DNA from: Clostridia bacterium
GTDB lineage: Bacteria; Bacillota; Clostridia; TANB77; CAG-508
Length of the DNA: 64,000 nucleotides
Assembly: GCA_022799315.1 (NCBI GenBank)
Contig: JAAWOE010000007.1
Coordinates: 1-64,000 of the forward strand
Direction: 5' to 3'
The first letter of the stretch is position 1. Each line of letters begins with the position of its first letter. The notes under the pieces are model-generated. The model had not been told where the DNA came from, made no database searches, and was given only the letters and a program-made list of their open reading frames with translations. This document shows positions 47,232 to 57,550 of the stretch, in pieces. The translations under genes and the position numbers were made by a program.

Positions 47232-48302
47232 TTAATTGTTTTTTACTTGCATAATCTCTCTTTGGGTTGCTCCTGTTAATTCCATTATCTCATCCATTCC
47301 TAGTCCCTTTTTTAGCATATTATTAATTATATTTTTTAATATGTTTTTTCTTTCTTCTTTTCTTGCTCTTATTTTTTCATATGTTATTATCCTATCTAAT
47401 GCCTCTTCCATAATTTTATCTTCTCCCTTCTCTTTTTGAATTATTTCCTCTAATTTTTCTTTTGGTATCTTTCCTTTTAAAGTTCTTTGTATTATTCTCA
47501 CTAATTTTTGTCTATCTTCTTTATCTTTAGTACTTTTTATTGCTTCTTCTGCCTCTTCTCCAGTTTTTGCTTTTTCTATTAAAAACATTTTGTCTATTAA
47601 ATAATCACTATTTATTAATGTTTCTTTTTCATATTTATTTATATCAATTAGATTATATTTTTGTAAGTTTACATCTTTAAATCTTTCATCTTGTATACTA
47701 TGCAAATGTAACTTTGCATTCCAATTACCTTTTCCTGTGTATATTACTATTGGTATTACTTCTGGCATTTCATACCCTTTGCTTTTTATTTTTTCTATGT
47801 CTATTGCACTTTTTATTATTTCTATTCTGTATTCTTCTATTCTATATGGCATAGAATGATCTACTTTATTTTGATGTTCTATTAAAAAGAATATATCTTT
47901 TTCTTTCATTTTATATACAATATCTGCTTCTTTATTTTGTAAGTTATTTGTTACAAAACTACTATTGTATTTTTCTATTTCTTCTTCTTTTATTTTTTCT
48001 TCTAAGTTTAATACTTGATTAATAATATATGCTGCATCTTTTTTACTATCTAATATACTTCTATATGTTTTATCATGTTTGTTATTTACATCTTTATTAG
48101 TTATTATTTCGTAACTGTCCTGTTCTTCATTTAATTCGTTCTTTTTGTCTTTATCATTACTCTTTATCCAGTCTTTTCTAGCTCCTAGTAAATCTCTATC
48201 ATATGTAACTTTTACAACCTTATCTTCATTAACTATATAATAATATATAGTTGTCTTGTTGTCAATATAGTTTCTGAAATTTTCTTCTTTTCCTATAATC
48301 AT
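47232..48302 (-). CDS. Rpn-family recombination-promoting nuclease/transposase-like protein
   Basis: 356 residues. PD-(D/E)XK-type core: ADIVYKMKEKDIFFLIEHQNKVDHSMPYRIEEY, where EHQ is the expected E-x-Q/K site, followed by IPIVIYTGKGNW. The C-terminus is a coiled coil ending LKKGLGMDEIMELTGATQREIMQV, a helix-turn-helix-like tail seen in these proteins. I start at the ATG after AAGGAGG (short spacing); a longer reading of 40 residues has no ribosome site. Confidence 0.75.
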   Translation of the reverse strand: MIIGKEENFRNYIDNKTTIYYYIVNEDKVVKVTYDRDLLGARKDWIKSNDKDKKNELNEEQDSYEIITNKDVNNKHDKTYRSILDSKKDAAYIINQVLNLEEKIKEEEIEKYNSSFVTNNLQNKEADIVYKMKEKDIFFLIEHQNKVDHSMPYRIEEYRIEIIKSAIDIEKIKSKGYEMPEVIPIVIYTGKGNWNAKLHLHSIQDERFKDVNLQKYNLIDINKYEKETLINSDYLIDKMFLIEKAKTGEEAEEAIKSTKDKEDRQKLVRIIQRTLKGKIPKEKLEEIIQKEKGEDKIMEEALDRIITYEKIRARKEERKNILKNIINNMLKKGLGMDEIMELTGATQREIMQVKNN

Positions 48303-48460
48303 TACCTCCTTTTTATTTGATTTTTCTTTTTGGATTTTTAATTTAAGATTTAATTTTTTGAAAATAAAATTAATTGATATAAAATATGAACCTATCTTAC
48401 TATTCTTTTTTATATTTTGCAATATATTTTATTAAATTTTAGCAATTTAGATAACAAACT

Positions 48461-48486
48461 AGGCCGACGTAAACGTCGACCTTTTG
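48461..48486 (-). terminator. Hairpin after the TagO-rubredoxin gene
   Basis: AGGTCGACG / CGTCGGCCT stem (one mismatch) on the minus strand, related to the GGGTCGA repeats. Confidence 0.5.
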
Positions 48487-48498
48487 TTTAAATCATTT

Positions 48499-48651
48499 TT
48501 ATTCTTCTTCGAACATATCTTTTCCTACACCGCATAATGGACATACCCATGTATCTGGTAAGTCTTCAAATGGTGTTCCTGGTGCTATTCCGTTGTCTGG
48601 ATCTCCAATTTCTGGATTATATTCATAACCACAAGCTAAACATTTATACAT
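48499..48651 (-). CDS. Rubredoxin, internal start within the fusion
   Basis: 50 residues, full rubredoxin with CxxC at 4-7 and 37-40 binding one iron; electron carrier in the cytoplasm. AGGAGG lies 8 bases before this ATG. This suggests ancestral separate genes whose intervening stop was lost, or a designed internal start. Which form dominates is not visible. Confidence 0.65.
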   Translation of the reverse strand: MYKCLACGYEYNPEIGDPDNGIAPGTPFEDLPDTWVCPLCGVGKDMFEEE

Positions 48652-49737
48652 TTCATTACCTCCTCTTAATTTAAATATATTTTTATAGCCTATAGCAAAT
48701 ACTGCTACTACTATTAACGCAAATGATAGTGCTTTCCATATTCCACTTTCTAGTAAAACAATTGCAAACATTCCAAATGTTGCACTAATTCCATATAAAG
48801 TAAGTACTGCTTCTTTTTGTGTAAATCCTTTTTTTAGCATTTTGTGATGTAAATGTCCTTTATCTGGCATTACTACTGCTTTTAATGATTTGCCTTTTAT
48901 TATTCTTCTTACTATTGCAAATAGAGTATCAAACACTGGAAGAGCAAGTACTATTAATGGTGCAACAATCACAATTGCTGTATATGTTTTTGCTACTCCA
49001 AGTATTGATATTACTGCTAAACAATATCCCAAAAAGTTTGATCCTGTATCACCTATAAAAGTTTTTGCTGGGTTAAAATTAAATGGTAAAAAACCTGTTA
49101 ATGCACCAGCTAGTGCTGTAATCATTATAATTGCAACTAATGGTGAACCGTTAAGTGAGAATATAATTATTAGTGATAAGCACGATATTAATGATATTCC
49201 GGAAGATAGTCCATCTAAACCATCAATTAAATTAATTGCATTTGTAATTCCAACAATCCATCCCAATGTTAGTATGGTTGAAAATACACTATTTAATTGC
49301 ATAAGTTCTTCTGTTTCTAGGAACGGAATACTAATATGTTCAATTCTAATTCCACATTTCATTATTATAATTGCAGCTACTATCTGTCCTGAAAGCTTTA
49401 CAAGCGGCGAAATTCCTTTTACATCATCTATAAAACATGTAATTATTATAACCAATGTGCCCAAAAAAAATCCAGAAAGTTTAATATAGTATTGTTCTTC
49501 TACTAAATTTATTGTTCCTTCTATGCTCATAATAGTAATTAAATATGTAATTGAAATTAAAAAACCTGCAATAACAGCGAGTCCTCCTAAACGTGGCATA
49601 GGTTTTTTATTAATTCTTCTGTCATCTTTTGGTAAATCGATTGCTCCTACTCTTTTTGCTAGTTTAATCGTATATGGTGTTACAGCAAATGCTGTTATAA
49701 ATGAAAGCAAGAATGCAATTGCTATGTCTCCCCACAT
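48499..49737 (-). CDS. TagO/WecA-type sugar-1-phosphate transferase fused in frame to rubredoxin
   Basis: 412 residues. Residues 1 to about 360 are a polytopic undecaprenyl-phosphate GlcNAc-1-phosphate transferase: [66 protein letters not shown]. It starts teichoic-acid or related polymer synthesis, consistent with tagA at 27.3 kb. The last 50 residues are a complete rubredoxin (CLACGY, CPLCGV). No stop separates them, but AGAGGAGGTAATGAA plus ATG lies inside (48651), so rubredoxin can also be made alone. Confidence 0.9.
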   Translation of the reverse strand: MWGDIAIAFLLSFITAFAVTPYTIKLAKRVGAIDLPKDDRRINKKPMPRLGGLAVIAGFLISITYLITIMSIEGTINLVEEQYYIKLSGFFLGTLVIIITCFIDDVKGISPLVKLSGQIVAAIIIMKCGIRIEHISIPFLETEELMQLNSVFSTILTLGWIVGITNAINLIDGLDGLSSGISLISCLSLIIIFSLNGSPLVAIIMITALAGALTGFLPFNFNPAKTFIGDTGSNFLGYCLAVISILGVAKTYTAIVIVAPLIVLALPVFDTLFAIVRRIIKGKSLKAVVMPDKGHLHHKMLKKGFTQKEAVLTLYGISATFGMFAIVLLESGIWKALSFALIVVAVFAIGYKNIFKLRGGNEMYKCLACGYEYNPEIGDPDNGIAPGTPFEDLPDTWVCPLCGVGKDMFEEE

Positions 49738-49850
49738 AATATGCCTCCTAATAATCTCGTTTTTTCTTTTACAAATATACCATACCTATATGTATATTAC
49801 AAGATTTTTTTCATATATATGTATTAATATTTATTGGAGGTAGTACACAT

Positions 49851-51048
49851 TTGAAAAACAAATCTCATTTCATTTTCTTGTCATTAAAAAGAAACATATT
49901 ACCTAGCCTATTTGTTGTTTTTACAGTTTGCTTAGTTCTATTTTCTAAACAAAATCTATCTGCTACTAAAAATGGATTAGCATTATGGGCAAATTCTGTT
50001 GTTCCAGCTCTTTTACCTTTCTTCATGGCTACTGAATTATTATCACATACTAATGTTACCCAAATTATTGGAAGACTACTTAATAAATATATGAAACCAC
50101 TCTTTAATGTCCCTGGTATTGGTGCTTATGCATTTGTTATGGGTATTATAAGTGGATATCCAGTTGGTGCAAAAATTGTTACAAAATTTAGACAAGATGG
50201 CTTATGCACAAAAGCTGAAGCTGAAAGACTTCTTGCTTTTACTAATAATTCTGGTCCTTTATTTATTATTGGCACTGTTGGAATTACTATGTTTGGTAAT
50301 ACTTTAATTCGGATTATTACTATTTATTACACATTTTTTATCATGCATTATTGTTGGTATTTTATTTAGATTTTGGAAATTTAATGATAAAGAAAAAGTT
50401 AATTATAAAACTAATACTAACATTTCAAAAGGAACTGTTACTTTTTCTAATTTGGGAGAGATATTAGCTACAAGTATTACTAGTTCTATTAATACTGTTG
50501 TTATGATTGGTGGTTTTGTAATTCTATTTTCTGTAATAATTTCTATCTTGAATAGTTCTGGTATGTTAAATATTGCTTTAAATACATTATCTCCTATTTT
50601 TAACTTTTTAAAGATTGATATAAGTTATATAAAACCTATAATCTCAGGAATAGTTGAACTTACAAATGGACTTTCACAAATTGTAACTATTAATACAAAA
50701 TCTATTTCTACTACTATTGTTATTTCCGCTTTATTAGTTGGTTTTGGTGGTTTTAGTGTTTTACTACAAGTATTAAGTATTACTTCAAAATCTGATATTT
50801 CTATTAAGCCATATGCTATAGGAAAACTTTTACATGGAATTATTTCGGCATTTTTAACATACATAGTTATTCACATTTTTCCTATATTTAACCTAGATAT
50901 AGTCCCAATATTTTCAGGAAATGTGAATAGGTTAAATGTTATTAGTTCTTATACCAATAAATATAATATTTTTACGCTTACTTTAATTGCTATAATTACA
51001 TTATTTATTGTCTTAAAAAGAAAAAATCGTAATTACAAGAAGGTTTAG
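49851..51048 (+). CDS. ylbJ: Sporulation membrane protein YlbJ, read through one +1 shift
   Basis: 398 residues after skipping the C at 50310. About nine hydrophobic helices; family motifs WANSVVPALLPFFMATELL, GIISGYPVGAKIV and LAFTNNSGPLFIIG. YlbJ supports engulfment/spore cortex in spore formers. TTG start with GGAGG 10 bases upstream. Frame zero ends 19 codons after CGG, losing the second half of the transporter-like fold. The 72-residue gene downstream is on the same strand. Confidence 0.9.
50310..50313 (+). other. +1 frameshift site, CGGA (ylbJ)
   Basis: After ATT. Skipping C50310 reads Gly154 (NTLIGLLLFITHFLS) and keeps a membrane helix intact. Confidence 0.88.
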
Positions 51049-51104
51049 AATTTTACTACTAAAATAATATTGTTACGAATATATGTATATAAAGGAGTGA
51101 TTTT

Positions 51105-51323
51105 ATGGATAGAAATATGGATTTTAATGGATATGATAATATGAATTTTGATCCTAATATGGTGAATGATAATATTTACAGGGATCCTATGTTTAATCCT
51201 ATGATGCAATATGAACAGGCATATATGTATTATAGATATATGTCTCAACAAATGGAATATAAAATTAAATGTAAGGAATATGATAAACTTTGTGGTAAAG
51301 AAAAAGAAAGAAGAATTGAGTAA
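51105..51323 (+). CDS. Small Met/Asn/Tyr-rich protein
   Basis: 72 residues, rich in Asn, Met, Asp and Tyr in its first half (DFNGYDNMNFDPNMV, MMQYEQAYMYYRYM) with a basic end. Such composition is common in spore coat or inner-coat peptides, but I do not recognise a family. AAAGGAGTG before the ATG; follows ylbJ by 56 bp. Confidence 0.6.
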   Translation: MDRNMDFNGYDNMNFDPNMVNDNIYRDPMFNPMMQYEQAYMYYRYMSQQMEYKIKCKEYDKLCGKEKERRIE

Positions 51324-51337
51324 ATCTCAATTCTTTA
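51310..51337 (+). terminator. Terminator overlapping the small gene's end
   Basis: AAGAATTGAG / CTCAATTCTT stem with short T tail. Confidence 0.65.
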
Positions 51338-51362
51338 AATGTGTTTTGTTATAATTCTTATA

Positions 51363-51448
51363 AATCCGCTTCATCTTGCTGGATGATGGGCATTTTCGTT
51401 GCTCATCAGGCTCGCAGACGAAAAGCACATCATCCAAGTGAAGCTACT
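51363..51448. repeat. CATCTTGCTG repeat, copy C (palindromic)
   Basis: CCGCTTCATCTTGCTGGATG...GGGCATTTTCGT pairs imperfectly with ACGAAAAGCACATCATCCAAGTGAAGC. The most complete member of the family. Confidence 0.6.
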
Positions 51449-51479
51449 TTATTGCTATATTTAAGAATATCCTCATTAT

Positions 51480-51521
51480 AAAAAGATTAATAAATCATAA
51501 ATATTATTAATCTTTTTAATA
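51480..51521 (-). terminator. Terminator of pdp
   Basis: AAAAAGATTAATAA / TTATTAATCTTTTT stem. Confidence 0.75.
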
Positions 51522-51546
51522 GCAAAAATATATAAACTAATGGATT

Positions 51547-52851
51547 TTATTTCACAATTCCTAATATTACTTCTAGTCTCTTAGGCTTAATATCTCCTAT
51601 TTTATATACTTCTTCTAAATCCTTAACAGCTTTAGCAGAAAGTTCTTCATTATTTGCATGTACATACGCAAGAATATCTCCAGTTCTTACTTCGTCTGAT
51701 ACTTTCTTACAAAGCATAACTCCTACAGTTTCATCTATATCATCTTCTTTTCTTACTCTACCTGCTCCAAGTGCTCCTGAAATTTCTCCTACTTTTCTTG
51801 CATTAAGTTCTTCTACATAACCATCTTTTTTACATACAACTGGAACTATGTATTTAGCTTTTGCAAATTTAGTTGTATCTTCTATATAAGATATATCTCC
51901 ACCTTGATTTTCTACAAGTTCTACAAATTTGTTATAAGCTTTTTTGTTTTGTATGTTTTCTAATATCATTTCCTTGTTCTTATCTATGTCTTCATTTATT
52001 CCTGCAAGTTTAATCATATAGGCTCCAAGTTCTAATATAACTTCTTTTAAATCATCTGCCATTTTTCCATTTAAAGCATTAATTGCCTCTATTACTTCTA
52101 GGTTATTTCCTACAGCACTTCCAAGTGGTTCGTCCATATTAGTTATAATACATATTGTTTCTTTATCTGCAAGTTTTCCAATTCTATTCATGGTTTCAGA
52201 TAACTTTATGGCATCTTCTTTGTTTTGCATAAATGCTCCAAATCCACAAGTAACATCTAAGACAATTTTATTTGCTCCTGCTGCTATTTTTTTACTCATA
52301 ATACTTGATGCAATAAGAGGTATACTATCTGTACAAGCAATTGTATCACGTAATGCATAAATTTTTTTATCTGCAGGTGCTAAATTCATTGTTTGACCAA
52401 TTAAGCTAATTCCTTTTTCTTTAACATTATTAATAAAATCTTCTATATTAACACTTGTATTATAACCTGGAATTGACTCTAATTTGTCTATTGTTCCACC
52501 AGTAAAACCCAATCCTCTACCAGACATTTTTGCAACAGGTATACCAAAAGATGCAATAATTGGCATAAGAATTAGAGTTACTTTATCTCCTACTCCACCT
52601 GTTGAATGTTTATCTACTACATTTTTTCCAAATACTGATAGATCTAGCATTTCCCCAGAATGTGCCATAGCTAGGGTTAAATTTGTTATTTCTTCATCAT
52701 TCATTCCATTAATATAAATTGCCATAACAAGTGCTGAGGCTTGATAATCTGTTATACTACCATTTGTATAACCTTCTATAAAATATTCTATTTCTTCTTT
52801 TGTTAATGATTTTTTATCTCTTTTTTTAGCAATAATCTCTAAGATATTCAT
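51547..52851 (-). CDS. pdp: Pyrimidine-nucleoside phosphorylase
   Basis: 434 residues. KHSTGGVGDK (phosphate-binding loop), KMSGRGLGFTGGTIDKLESIPG, and the C-terminal PYNP domain. It splits uridine/thymidine with phosphate in salvage. Start at ATG with GAGAGGT upstream; a longer frame overlaps rnhB and is not needed. 16 bp after rnhB. Confidence 0.96.
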   Translation of the reverse strand: MNILEIIAKKRDKKSLTKEEIEYFIEGYTNGSITDYQASALVMAIYINGMNDEEITNLTLAMAHSGEMLDLSVFGKNVVDKHSTGGVGDKVTLILMPIIASFGIPVAKMSGRGLGFTGGTIDKLESIPGYNTSVNIEDFINNVKEKGISLIGQTMNLAPADKKIYALRDTIACTDSIPLIASSIMSKKIAAGANKIVLDVTCGFGAFMQNKEDAIKLSETMNRIGKLADKETICIITNMDEPLGSAVGNNLEVIEAINALNGKMADDLKEVILELGAYMIKLAGINEDIDKNKEMILENIQNKKAYNKFVELVENQGGDISYIEDTTKFAKAKYIVPVVCKKDGYVEELNARKVGEISGALGAGRVRKEDDIDETVGVMLCKKVSDEVRTGDILAYVHANNEELSAKAVKDLEEVYKIGDIKPKRLEVILGIVK

Positions 52852-52867
52852 TCGTACCTCTCCCATT

Positions 52868-53500
52868 TTATATAAAATTTTTTGTAAAGCTTTTCCTATG
52901 TATTGGACATAATCCATATTCTTTAATTGCCGCAATATGAGCTGCAGTTCCATAACCCTTATGTTTTTGGAAACCATACATAGGATATACTTCATCCCAC
53001 TGTCTCATTATTCTGTCCCTTGTAACCTTTGCAATTATTGATGCTGCAGATATTGAGTAGCAAAGAGCATCTCCTTTTATAATTGATTTATAAGGTATTC
53101 CTAGTGTGTCTATCTTATTTAGGGCATCTACCACTATTAAATCAGGTTTTACTGTCAATTCTTTTAACGAATTCGTTAATCCCATTTTAGTTGCATTTAA
53201 TATATTATATTCGTCAATTTCGTTGTGGTCCATAATTCCCACTCCATAACTAATTGATTCCTCTATTATTTTTTCGTATAGCTCTTCTCTTTTCTTTTCT
53301 GAAACTTTTTTAGAATCATTTACTCCTTCTATCATTGAATCATGTGGCATAATAACGCTTGCTACAACAACTGGTCCTGCAAGTGGTCCACGTCCTGCCT
53401 CATCTATCCCACATATATATTTTATATTCTCGTTTTTACTATATATTTCTTCTTCTATTTTCTTCAAATTTTGCAATCTTAGTAATTCTTTTTCTTTCAT
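52868..53500 (-). CDS. rnhB: Ribonuclease HII
   Basis: 210 residues. ICGIDEAGRGPLAGPVV contains the first Asp-Glu of the active site; DSKKVSEKKRE and VVDALNK follow, and the later Asp in AKVTRDR completes it. It removes RNA from RNA-DNA hybrids. Confidence 0.96.
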   Translation of the reverse strand: MKEKELLRLQNLKKIEEEIYSKNENIKYICGIDEAGRGPLAGPVVVASVIMPHDSMIEGVNDSKKVSEKKREELYEKIIEESISYGVGIMDHNEIDEYNILNATKMGLTNSLKELTVKPDLIVVDALNKIDTLGIPYKSIIKGDALCYSISAASIIAKVTRDRIMRQWDEVYPMYGFQKHKGYGTAAHIAAIKEYGLCPIHRKSFTKNFI

Positions 53501-53512
53501 CTATTTTTCCTT

Positions 53513-53977
53513 CTAATATTTTAAATCTTTTATGTCTGATAGTTTGTAATACATATTATCATCTTTTTTTAGTCCTCTTACATAAATTATTTCTTCACTT
53601 TCATAATTTACAAGGTAACCATCTGCTATATCTATTTTTTCTAATCCCATAGAGTTTAAATCTTCTTTTGATAGTAGATAATATTTAGTTATATCTTCTA
53701 CAATTTCTTCATCTACTAATTTATCTATTTTTTTGTTATCATGTACATCTATTAAAGGAGTTCCTTTATAATTAGAGTTATCTTTATTAAATTTTGCTTG
53801 CTCTTCCATAGTTTTTACCTTGGCTTTAATTAACATCATATCTGTATTAACATTTTGAAGAGTAACTTGTTTTATAACATTTGTTCCTGTATATACTGTA
53901 ACTGAGGTTATAAGCATTAGTATTATTATTGTAATTACTAATGAAACTAATGTTATTCCTTTACTATTTTTGTTCAT
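53513..53977 (-). CDS. Orphan pseudopilin-like protein
   Basis: 154 residues. SKGITLVSLVITIIILMLI is the prepilin signal (cleavage after Gly); mature position 5 is Ser, not Glu. The rest is a small alpha/beta head with KTMEEQAKFNKDNSNYKG and YVRGLKKDD. AGGAGG before the ATG; directly upstream of rnhB on the same strand. Confidence 0.75.
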   Translation of the reverse strand: MNKNSKGITLVSLVITIIILMLITSVTVYTGTNVIKQVTLQNVNTDMMLIKAKVKTMEEQAKFNKDNSNYKGTPLIDVHDNKKIDKLVDEEIVEDITKYYLLSKEDLNSMGLEKIDIADGYLVNYESEEIIYVRGLKKDDNMYYKLSDIKDLKY

Positions 53978-54135
53978 ATAGTTAATCCTCCTTTAATATT
54001 TTTCCTTTTTTTATTATATAGTTTAATACAATTATTTTCAACAATATTATTTTATTTTTTCACACATAATTCACAAAACTATTGTATTATAATACTAGTT
54101 TAGGTTATAGTATAATTAAATTTGGAGGTTTTTAT

Positions 54136-55359
54136 ATGGAAAACAATGATAATGAAAACAAATCCACTACATATACAGTGGTAGACTTTTCTTCTGATAA
54201 GAAGAGTTCTAAAAACACACATTTCGGAAAAAATATTTTATTACCATTTTGTTCTGGAATACTTGGAGCATCTTTAGTAATGGCTATTTGTTTTGGTATA
54301 CCCGAAGTAAATAAACTAATTACTGATAATGGAGTTAATACTTCTCATATTAAGAATAGTAACACTTCTTATTCTGATAAATTAACAGAAGTTTCTTTGA
54401 CTAATCTTTCTGATACAGGAATTAGTGTTGCAAACAAAGTACGTCCTTCTATTGTTGGAATTGAAGTTGAATACTCTGTAAATTCTATTTTCTCAAGAGG
54501 TGGTACTGCAAAAGCCGAAGGTTCTGGAATTATTATAAGTGAAGATGGTTATATTTTAACAAATAATCATATTGTTAATTCTGGTTCTAATAATTCATAT
54601 TATGAAGTCTCAAAAGCAAGTAAATTAACTGTTCATTTATATAATGATGAAACAGCATATGAAGCTAAAATTATCGGAACAGACGAGCAAACAGATTTAG
54701 CTGTTATAAAAATAGAAAAAACTGGATTAACTGCTGCTGAACTTGGAAATTCAGATTCTGTACAAGTTGGTGAATTTTCTATGGCTGTTGGTAATCCTTT
54801 AGGAATGCAAAGCAGTGTAACTTCTGGAATAATTAGTGCTGTTAATAGAAAAGTTACAGATTCAGATGGAAAGACATTTACTTTAATTCAAACAGATGCT
54901 GCAATTAATGCTGGAAATAGTGGTGGCGCGTTAGTTAATGCTGAAGGTAAAGTTATTGGAATAAATACTCTAAAACTTTCTGGTACTGGTATTGAAGGTA
55001 TGGGATTTGCTATTCCTATAAATTCTACTATTGATATTTATGAACAACTAATTCAATATAATAAAGTAAAAAGACCATATATAGGAATTAATGGTATAGA
55101 TTTAGATGAAAAAACTGCTGAATATAACAAATTAGTAGTTGGTATCTATATAAAATCTATAGATGATTTTTCTAGTGCTGAAAAAGCTGGACTTAAAATA
55201 GGTGATGTTATTGTTGGGGCAGATGGTAAAAACATTACTACCATGGATGAATTAAATGAAATTAAGAATTCTCATAAGATTGGTGATGAAATGACATTAA
55301 AGGTAAATAGAAATGGAAGTGAAGTTTCTATAACTTTGACACTTGCTGAACAACCTTAG
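54136..55359 (+). CDS. HtrA/DegP-type membrane serine protease
   Basis: 407 residues from the ATG behind GGAGG. Cytoplasmic N-terminus, one membrane helix near 35-55, then the trypsin-like domain: His in TNNHIV, Asp in TDLAVI, Ser in NAGNSGGALVN. The C-terminal PDZ domain is PYIGINGID...AGLKIGDVIVGADGK. It degrades misfolded proteins outside the membrane. Confidence 0.95.
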   Translation: MENNDNENKSTTYTVVDFSSDKKSSKNTHFGKNILLPFCSGILGASLVMAICFGIPEVNKLITDNGVNTSHIKNSNTSYSDKLTEVSLTNLSDTGISVANKVRPSIVGIEVEYSVNSIFSRGGTAKAEGSGIIISEDGYILTNNHIVNSGSNNSYYEVSKASKLTVHLYNDETAYEAKIIGTDEQTDLAVIKIEKTGLTAAELGNSDSVQVGEFSMAVGNPLGMQSSVTSGIISAVNRKVTDSDGKTFTLIQTDAAINAGNSGGALVNAEGKVIGINTLKLSGTGIEGMGFAIPINSTIDIYEQLIQYNKVKRPYIGINGIDLDEKTAEYNKLVVGIYIKSIDDFSSAEKAGLKIGDVIVGADGKNITTMDELNEIKNSHKIGDEMTLKVNRNGSEVSITLTLAEQP

Positions 55360-55428
55360 TAGATAATATTATACAATTTTTACACCTTGTATTCACAAAA
55401 AGGACAAATATGTTTTATATTATATACC

Positions 55429-55472
55429 ATACAAAGAGAGTATATAAAATTACTCCAGTATACTCTCTTTGT
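55429..55472 (+). terminator. Terminator of the HtrA gene
   Basis: ACAAAGAGAGTATA / TATACTCTCTTTGT stem. Confidence 0.75.
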
Positions 55473-55534
55473 AAATATAAGAATATAATTTTAGAATTTA
55501 TAAATCTTATATTTACATCCCCTTTTATTTTCAA

Positions 55535-55566
55535 AACAGACGGCTACCAAAGTAGTCGTCTGTTCA
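55535..55566. terminator. Hairpin between HtrA and DUF3298-like genes
   Basis: AACAGACGGCTAC / GTAGTCGTCTGTT stem. Confidence 0.6.
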
Positions 55567-55575
55567 TATATAATT

Positions 55576-56409
55576 TTATTCAAATACTATAACATCCATT
55601 TCATCTGTAAAATTATTATTTCCATATGGATATATTATATATAAGTTGTTATCTTCTCCTAACATAAAGTTTGTTATGTTTTTAAGTTCATACATGTCAC
55701 TTGATAAATCTCTTACATAAACATTGTATCCTAAGTTTTTTAATTTCATAGCTTCAGTATTTGCCTTTTGTATCTTTTCTGATATTGTCTTTTTCACTGT
55801 GTTTTCTTGTAATCCTTTAATTTCAAGCATTTGAGCAAATGTAATTTCCTCGTTTGTACTTAAGTTATAATTATATGTTTGTATAATTACCCTTTGTGGA
55901 TTATTTCCTTCTTTTAATGTAGATTTAATCACAAGTGACATTATGTTTGTATTAATATAGCTCATATATTCTACCGTGTATACTGTATTATTTGTTGCAT
56001 TTACTATAATATCATTTGCTTTATCTACATATAAACCTTTTACTTTTTCATTAAATTTTTCTACTGATGTGTTTGATATGTTTATCCTTGGTATATTTAG
56101 TTTTATATCATACTTATTTTCTACTATTCTTTCAGCTGATACCCAAGTATATATTAAATCCTTTGTAGAATCCTTTTTAGTTATTCCTATTGTATTTACA
56201 TTATTTCCTTGATAATCTAATTTGTTTTCAAATATATTTTTAAAATTCTTTTCTATTTGTTCTGTATTGTCACTAGTAATAGGTGCCTCAGGCTCTATTG
56301 TGTTTGTATTAGTATTTCTAAAAAACTGCCAATATACACCAAAATTAATTGCAAATATACAAAATACAATTATTAATCCAAATATTATTGTTCTTGCAGT
56401 TATTTTCAT
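55576..56409 (-). CDS. Membrane-anchored DUF3298/RsiV-like protein
   Basis: 277 residues. Signal-anchor helix at 8-28, then an extracellular domain with NIPRINISNTSVEKFNEKV and TNEEITFAQML, the PdaC/DUF4163-DUF3298 pattern found in RsiV anti-sigma factors and polysaccharide deacetylase partners. No anti-sigma N-terminus or sigma gene is visible, so the regulatory role is unproven. Confidence 0.7.
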   Translation of the reverse strand: MKITARTIIFGLIIVFCIFAINFGVYWQFFRNTNTNTIEPEAPITSDNTEQIEKNFKNIFENKLDYQGNNVNTIGITKKDSTKDLIYTWVSAERIVENKYDIKLNIPRINISNTSVEKFNEKVKGLYVDKANDIIVNATNNTVYTVEYMSYINTNIMSLVIKSTLKEGNNPQRVIIQTYNYNLSTNEEITFAQMLEIKGLQENTVKKTISEKIQKANTEAMKLKNLGYNVYVRDLSSDMYELKNITNFMLGEDNNLYIIYPYGNNNFTDEMDVIVFE

Positions 56410-56489
56410 TTTTTCATCAATCCTTTCATTAGTCTATGGTAATTATATCATTAACTCTAAGTAAATGTAAATAAATTCTTCGATAAATA

Positions 56490-56518
56490 TTGACTTTTTA
56501 TGAATTTTGTATTAGAAT
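56490..56518 (+). promoter_or_regulatory. Promoter of rplM-rpsI
   Basis: TTGACT, 17-base spacer, TAGAAT. The roughly 100-base leader that follows (CTTCTCCCCGGTAG region) could contain an L13 autoregulatory element; not confirmed. Confidence 0.75.
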
Positions 56519-56620
56519 AATAAAGCGTTATTATAAAAGTTTATATAAACTTCTCCCCGGTAGTTTATTTTAGCTTTATAATATACATAGAGAAAATAAT
56601 GAATGGAGGGTATTATTATC

Positions 56621-57055
56621 ATGAATAATACAACATACAGTATAAAAAAAGATGATATTGAAAGAAAATGGTATATCATTGATGCAGAAGGAAAACCTTT
56701 AGGTAGAGTTGCAACAGAAGCTGCAAAATTGTTAAGAGGAAAACACAAACCAACATTTACACCAAATATAGATGTAGGTGATCATGTAATTGTTATTAAC
56801 TGTTCAAAAGTAGTTCTAACAGGTCACAAATTAGACCAAAAAGTTTACAGACATCATTCAGGATATATTGGTGGAATGAAAGAAGTAGTAGCAAGAGATA
56901 TGCTAGATAAAAATCCTGAAAAAGCTTTAATGCTTGCTGTAAAAGGAATGCTTCCACACAATAGCTTAGGAAGACAAATGGTTAAAAAATTAAGATTATA
57001 TGCTGGTAGCGAACATGAAAATCAAGCTCAAAAACCAGAAGTATGGGAATTCTAA
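56621..57055 (+). CDS. rplM: 50S ribosomal protein L13
   Basis: 144 residues. [34 protein letters not shown] and [21 protein letters not shown] are family signatures. I chose the ATG after GGAGGG; an in-frame ATG 18 bases upstream lies before the ribosome site. Confidence 0.98.
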   Translation: MNNTTYSIKKDDIERKWYIIDAEGKPLGRVATEAAKLLRGKHKPTFTPNIDVGDHVIVINCSKVVLTGHKLDQKVYRHHSGYIGGMKEVVARDMLDKNPEKALMLAVKGMLPHNSLGRQMVKKLRLYAGSEHENQAQKPEVWEF

Positions 57056-57075
57056 AATTTAAGGAGGAAAATTAA

Positions 57076-57483
57076 ATGCCTAAAGCAAAATCAGAAAAAA
57101 TAGTATTTTATGGTACAGGTAGAAGAAAAAGTTCAATTGCTAGAGTTCGTTTAGTAGAAGGAACAGGAGCAATTACTATAAATGGTAAAAGTATTGATGA
57201 ATACTTTGGACTTGAAACATTAAAAGTTATCGTAAGACAACCATTAACAGTTACAAATACACTTGCTAAATATGATGTTATTTGTAAAGTTATTGGTGGA
57301 GGATACACAGGTCAAGCAGGAGCAATCCGTCACGGTATTGCAAGAGCTTTAAATGAAGCAAATGCTGAATATAGACCAGAATTAAAATCAAATGGTTTCT
57401 TAACAAGAGATCCACGTATGAAAGAAAGAAGAAAATACGGTCTTAAAAAAGCAAGAAAAGCTCCACAATTTAGTAAACGTTAG
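57076..57483 (+). CDS. rpsI: 30S ribosomal protein S9
   Basis: 135 residues. [20 protein letters not shown] and the C-terminal [18 protein letters not shown] tail that reaches the P-site tRNA. AAGGAGG before the ATG; 20 bp after rplM. Confidence 0.98.
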   Translation: MPKAKSEKIVFYGTGRRKSSIARVRLVEGTGAITINGKSIDEYFGLETLKVIVRQPLTVTNTLAKYDVICKVIGGGYTGQAGAIRHGIARALNEANAEYRPELKSNGFLTRDPRMKERRKYGLKKARKAPQFSKR

Positions 57484-57489
57484 AAATAT

Positions 57490-57523
57490 CAAAAACTCGA
57501 AAGTTTTACTTTCGAGTTTTTTT
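57490..57523 (+). terminator. Terminator of rplM-rpsI
   Basis: AAAAACTCGAAAG / CTTTCGAGTTTTT plus T run. Confidence 0.85.
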
Positions 57524-57550
57524 GTTTCATAAAATATGTATCTTTCTATG

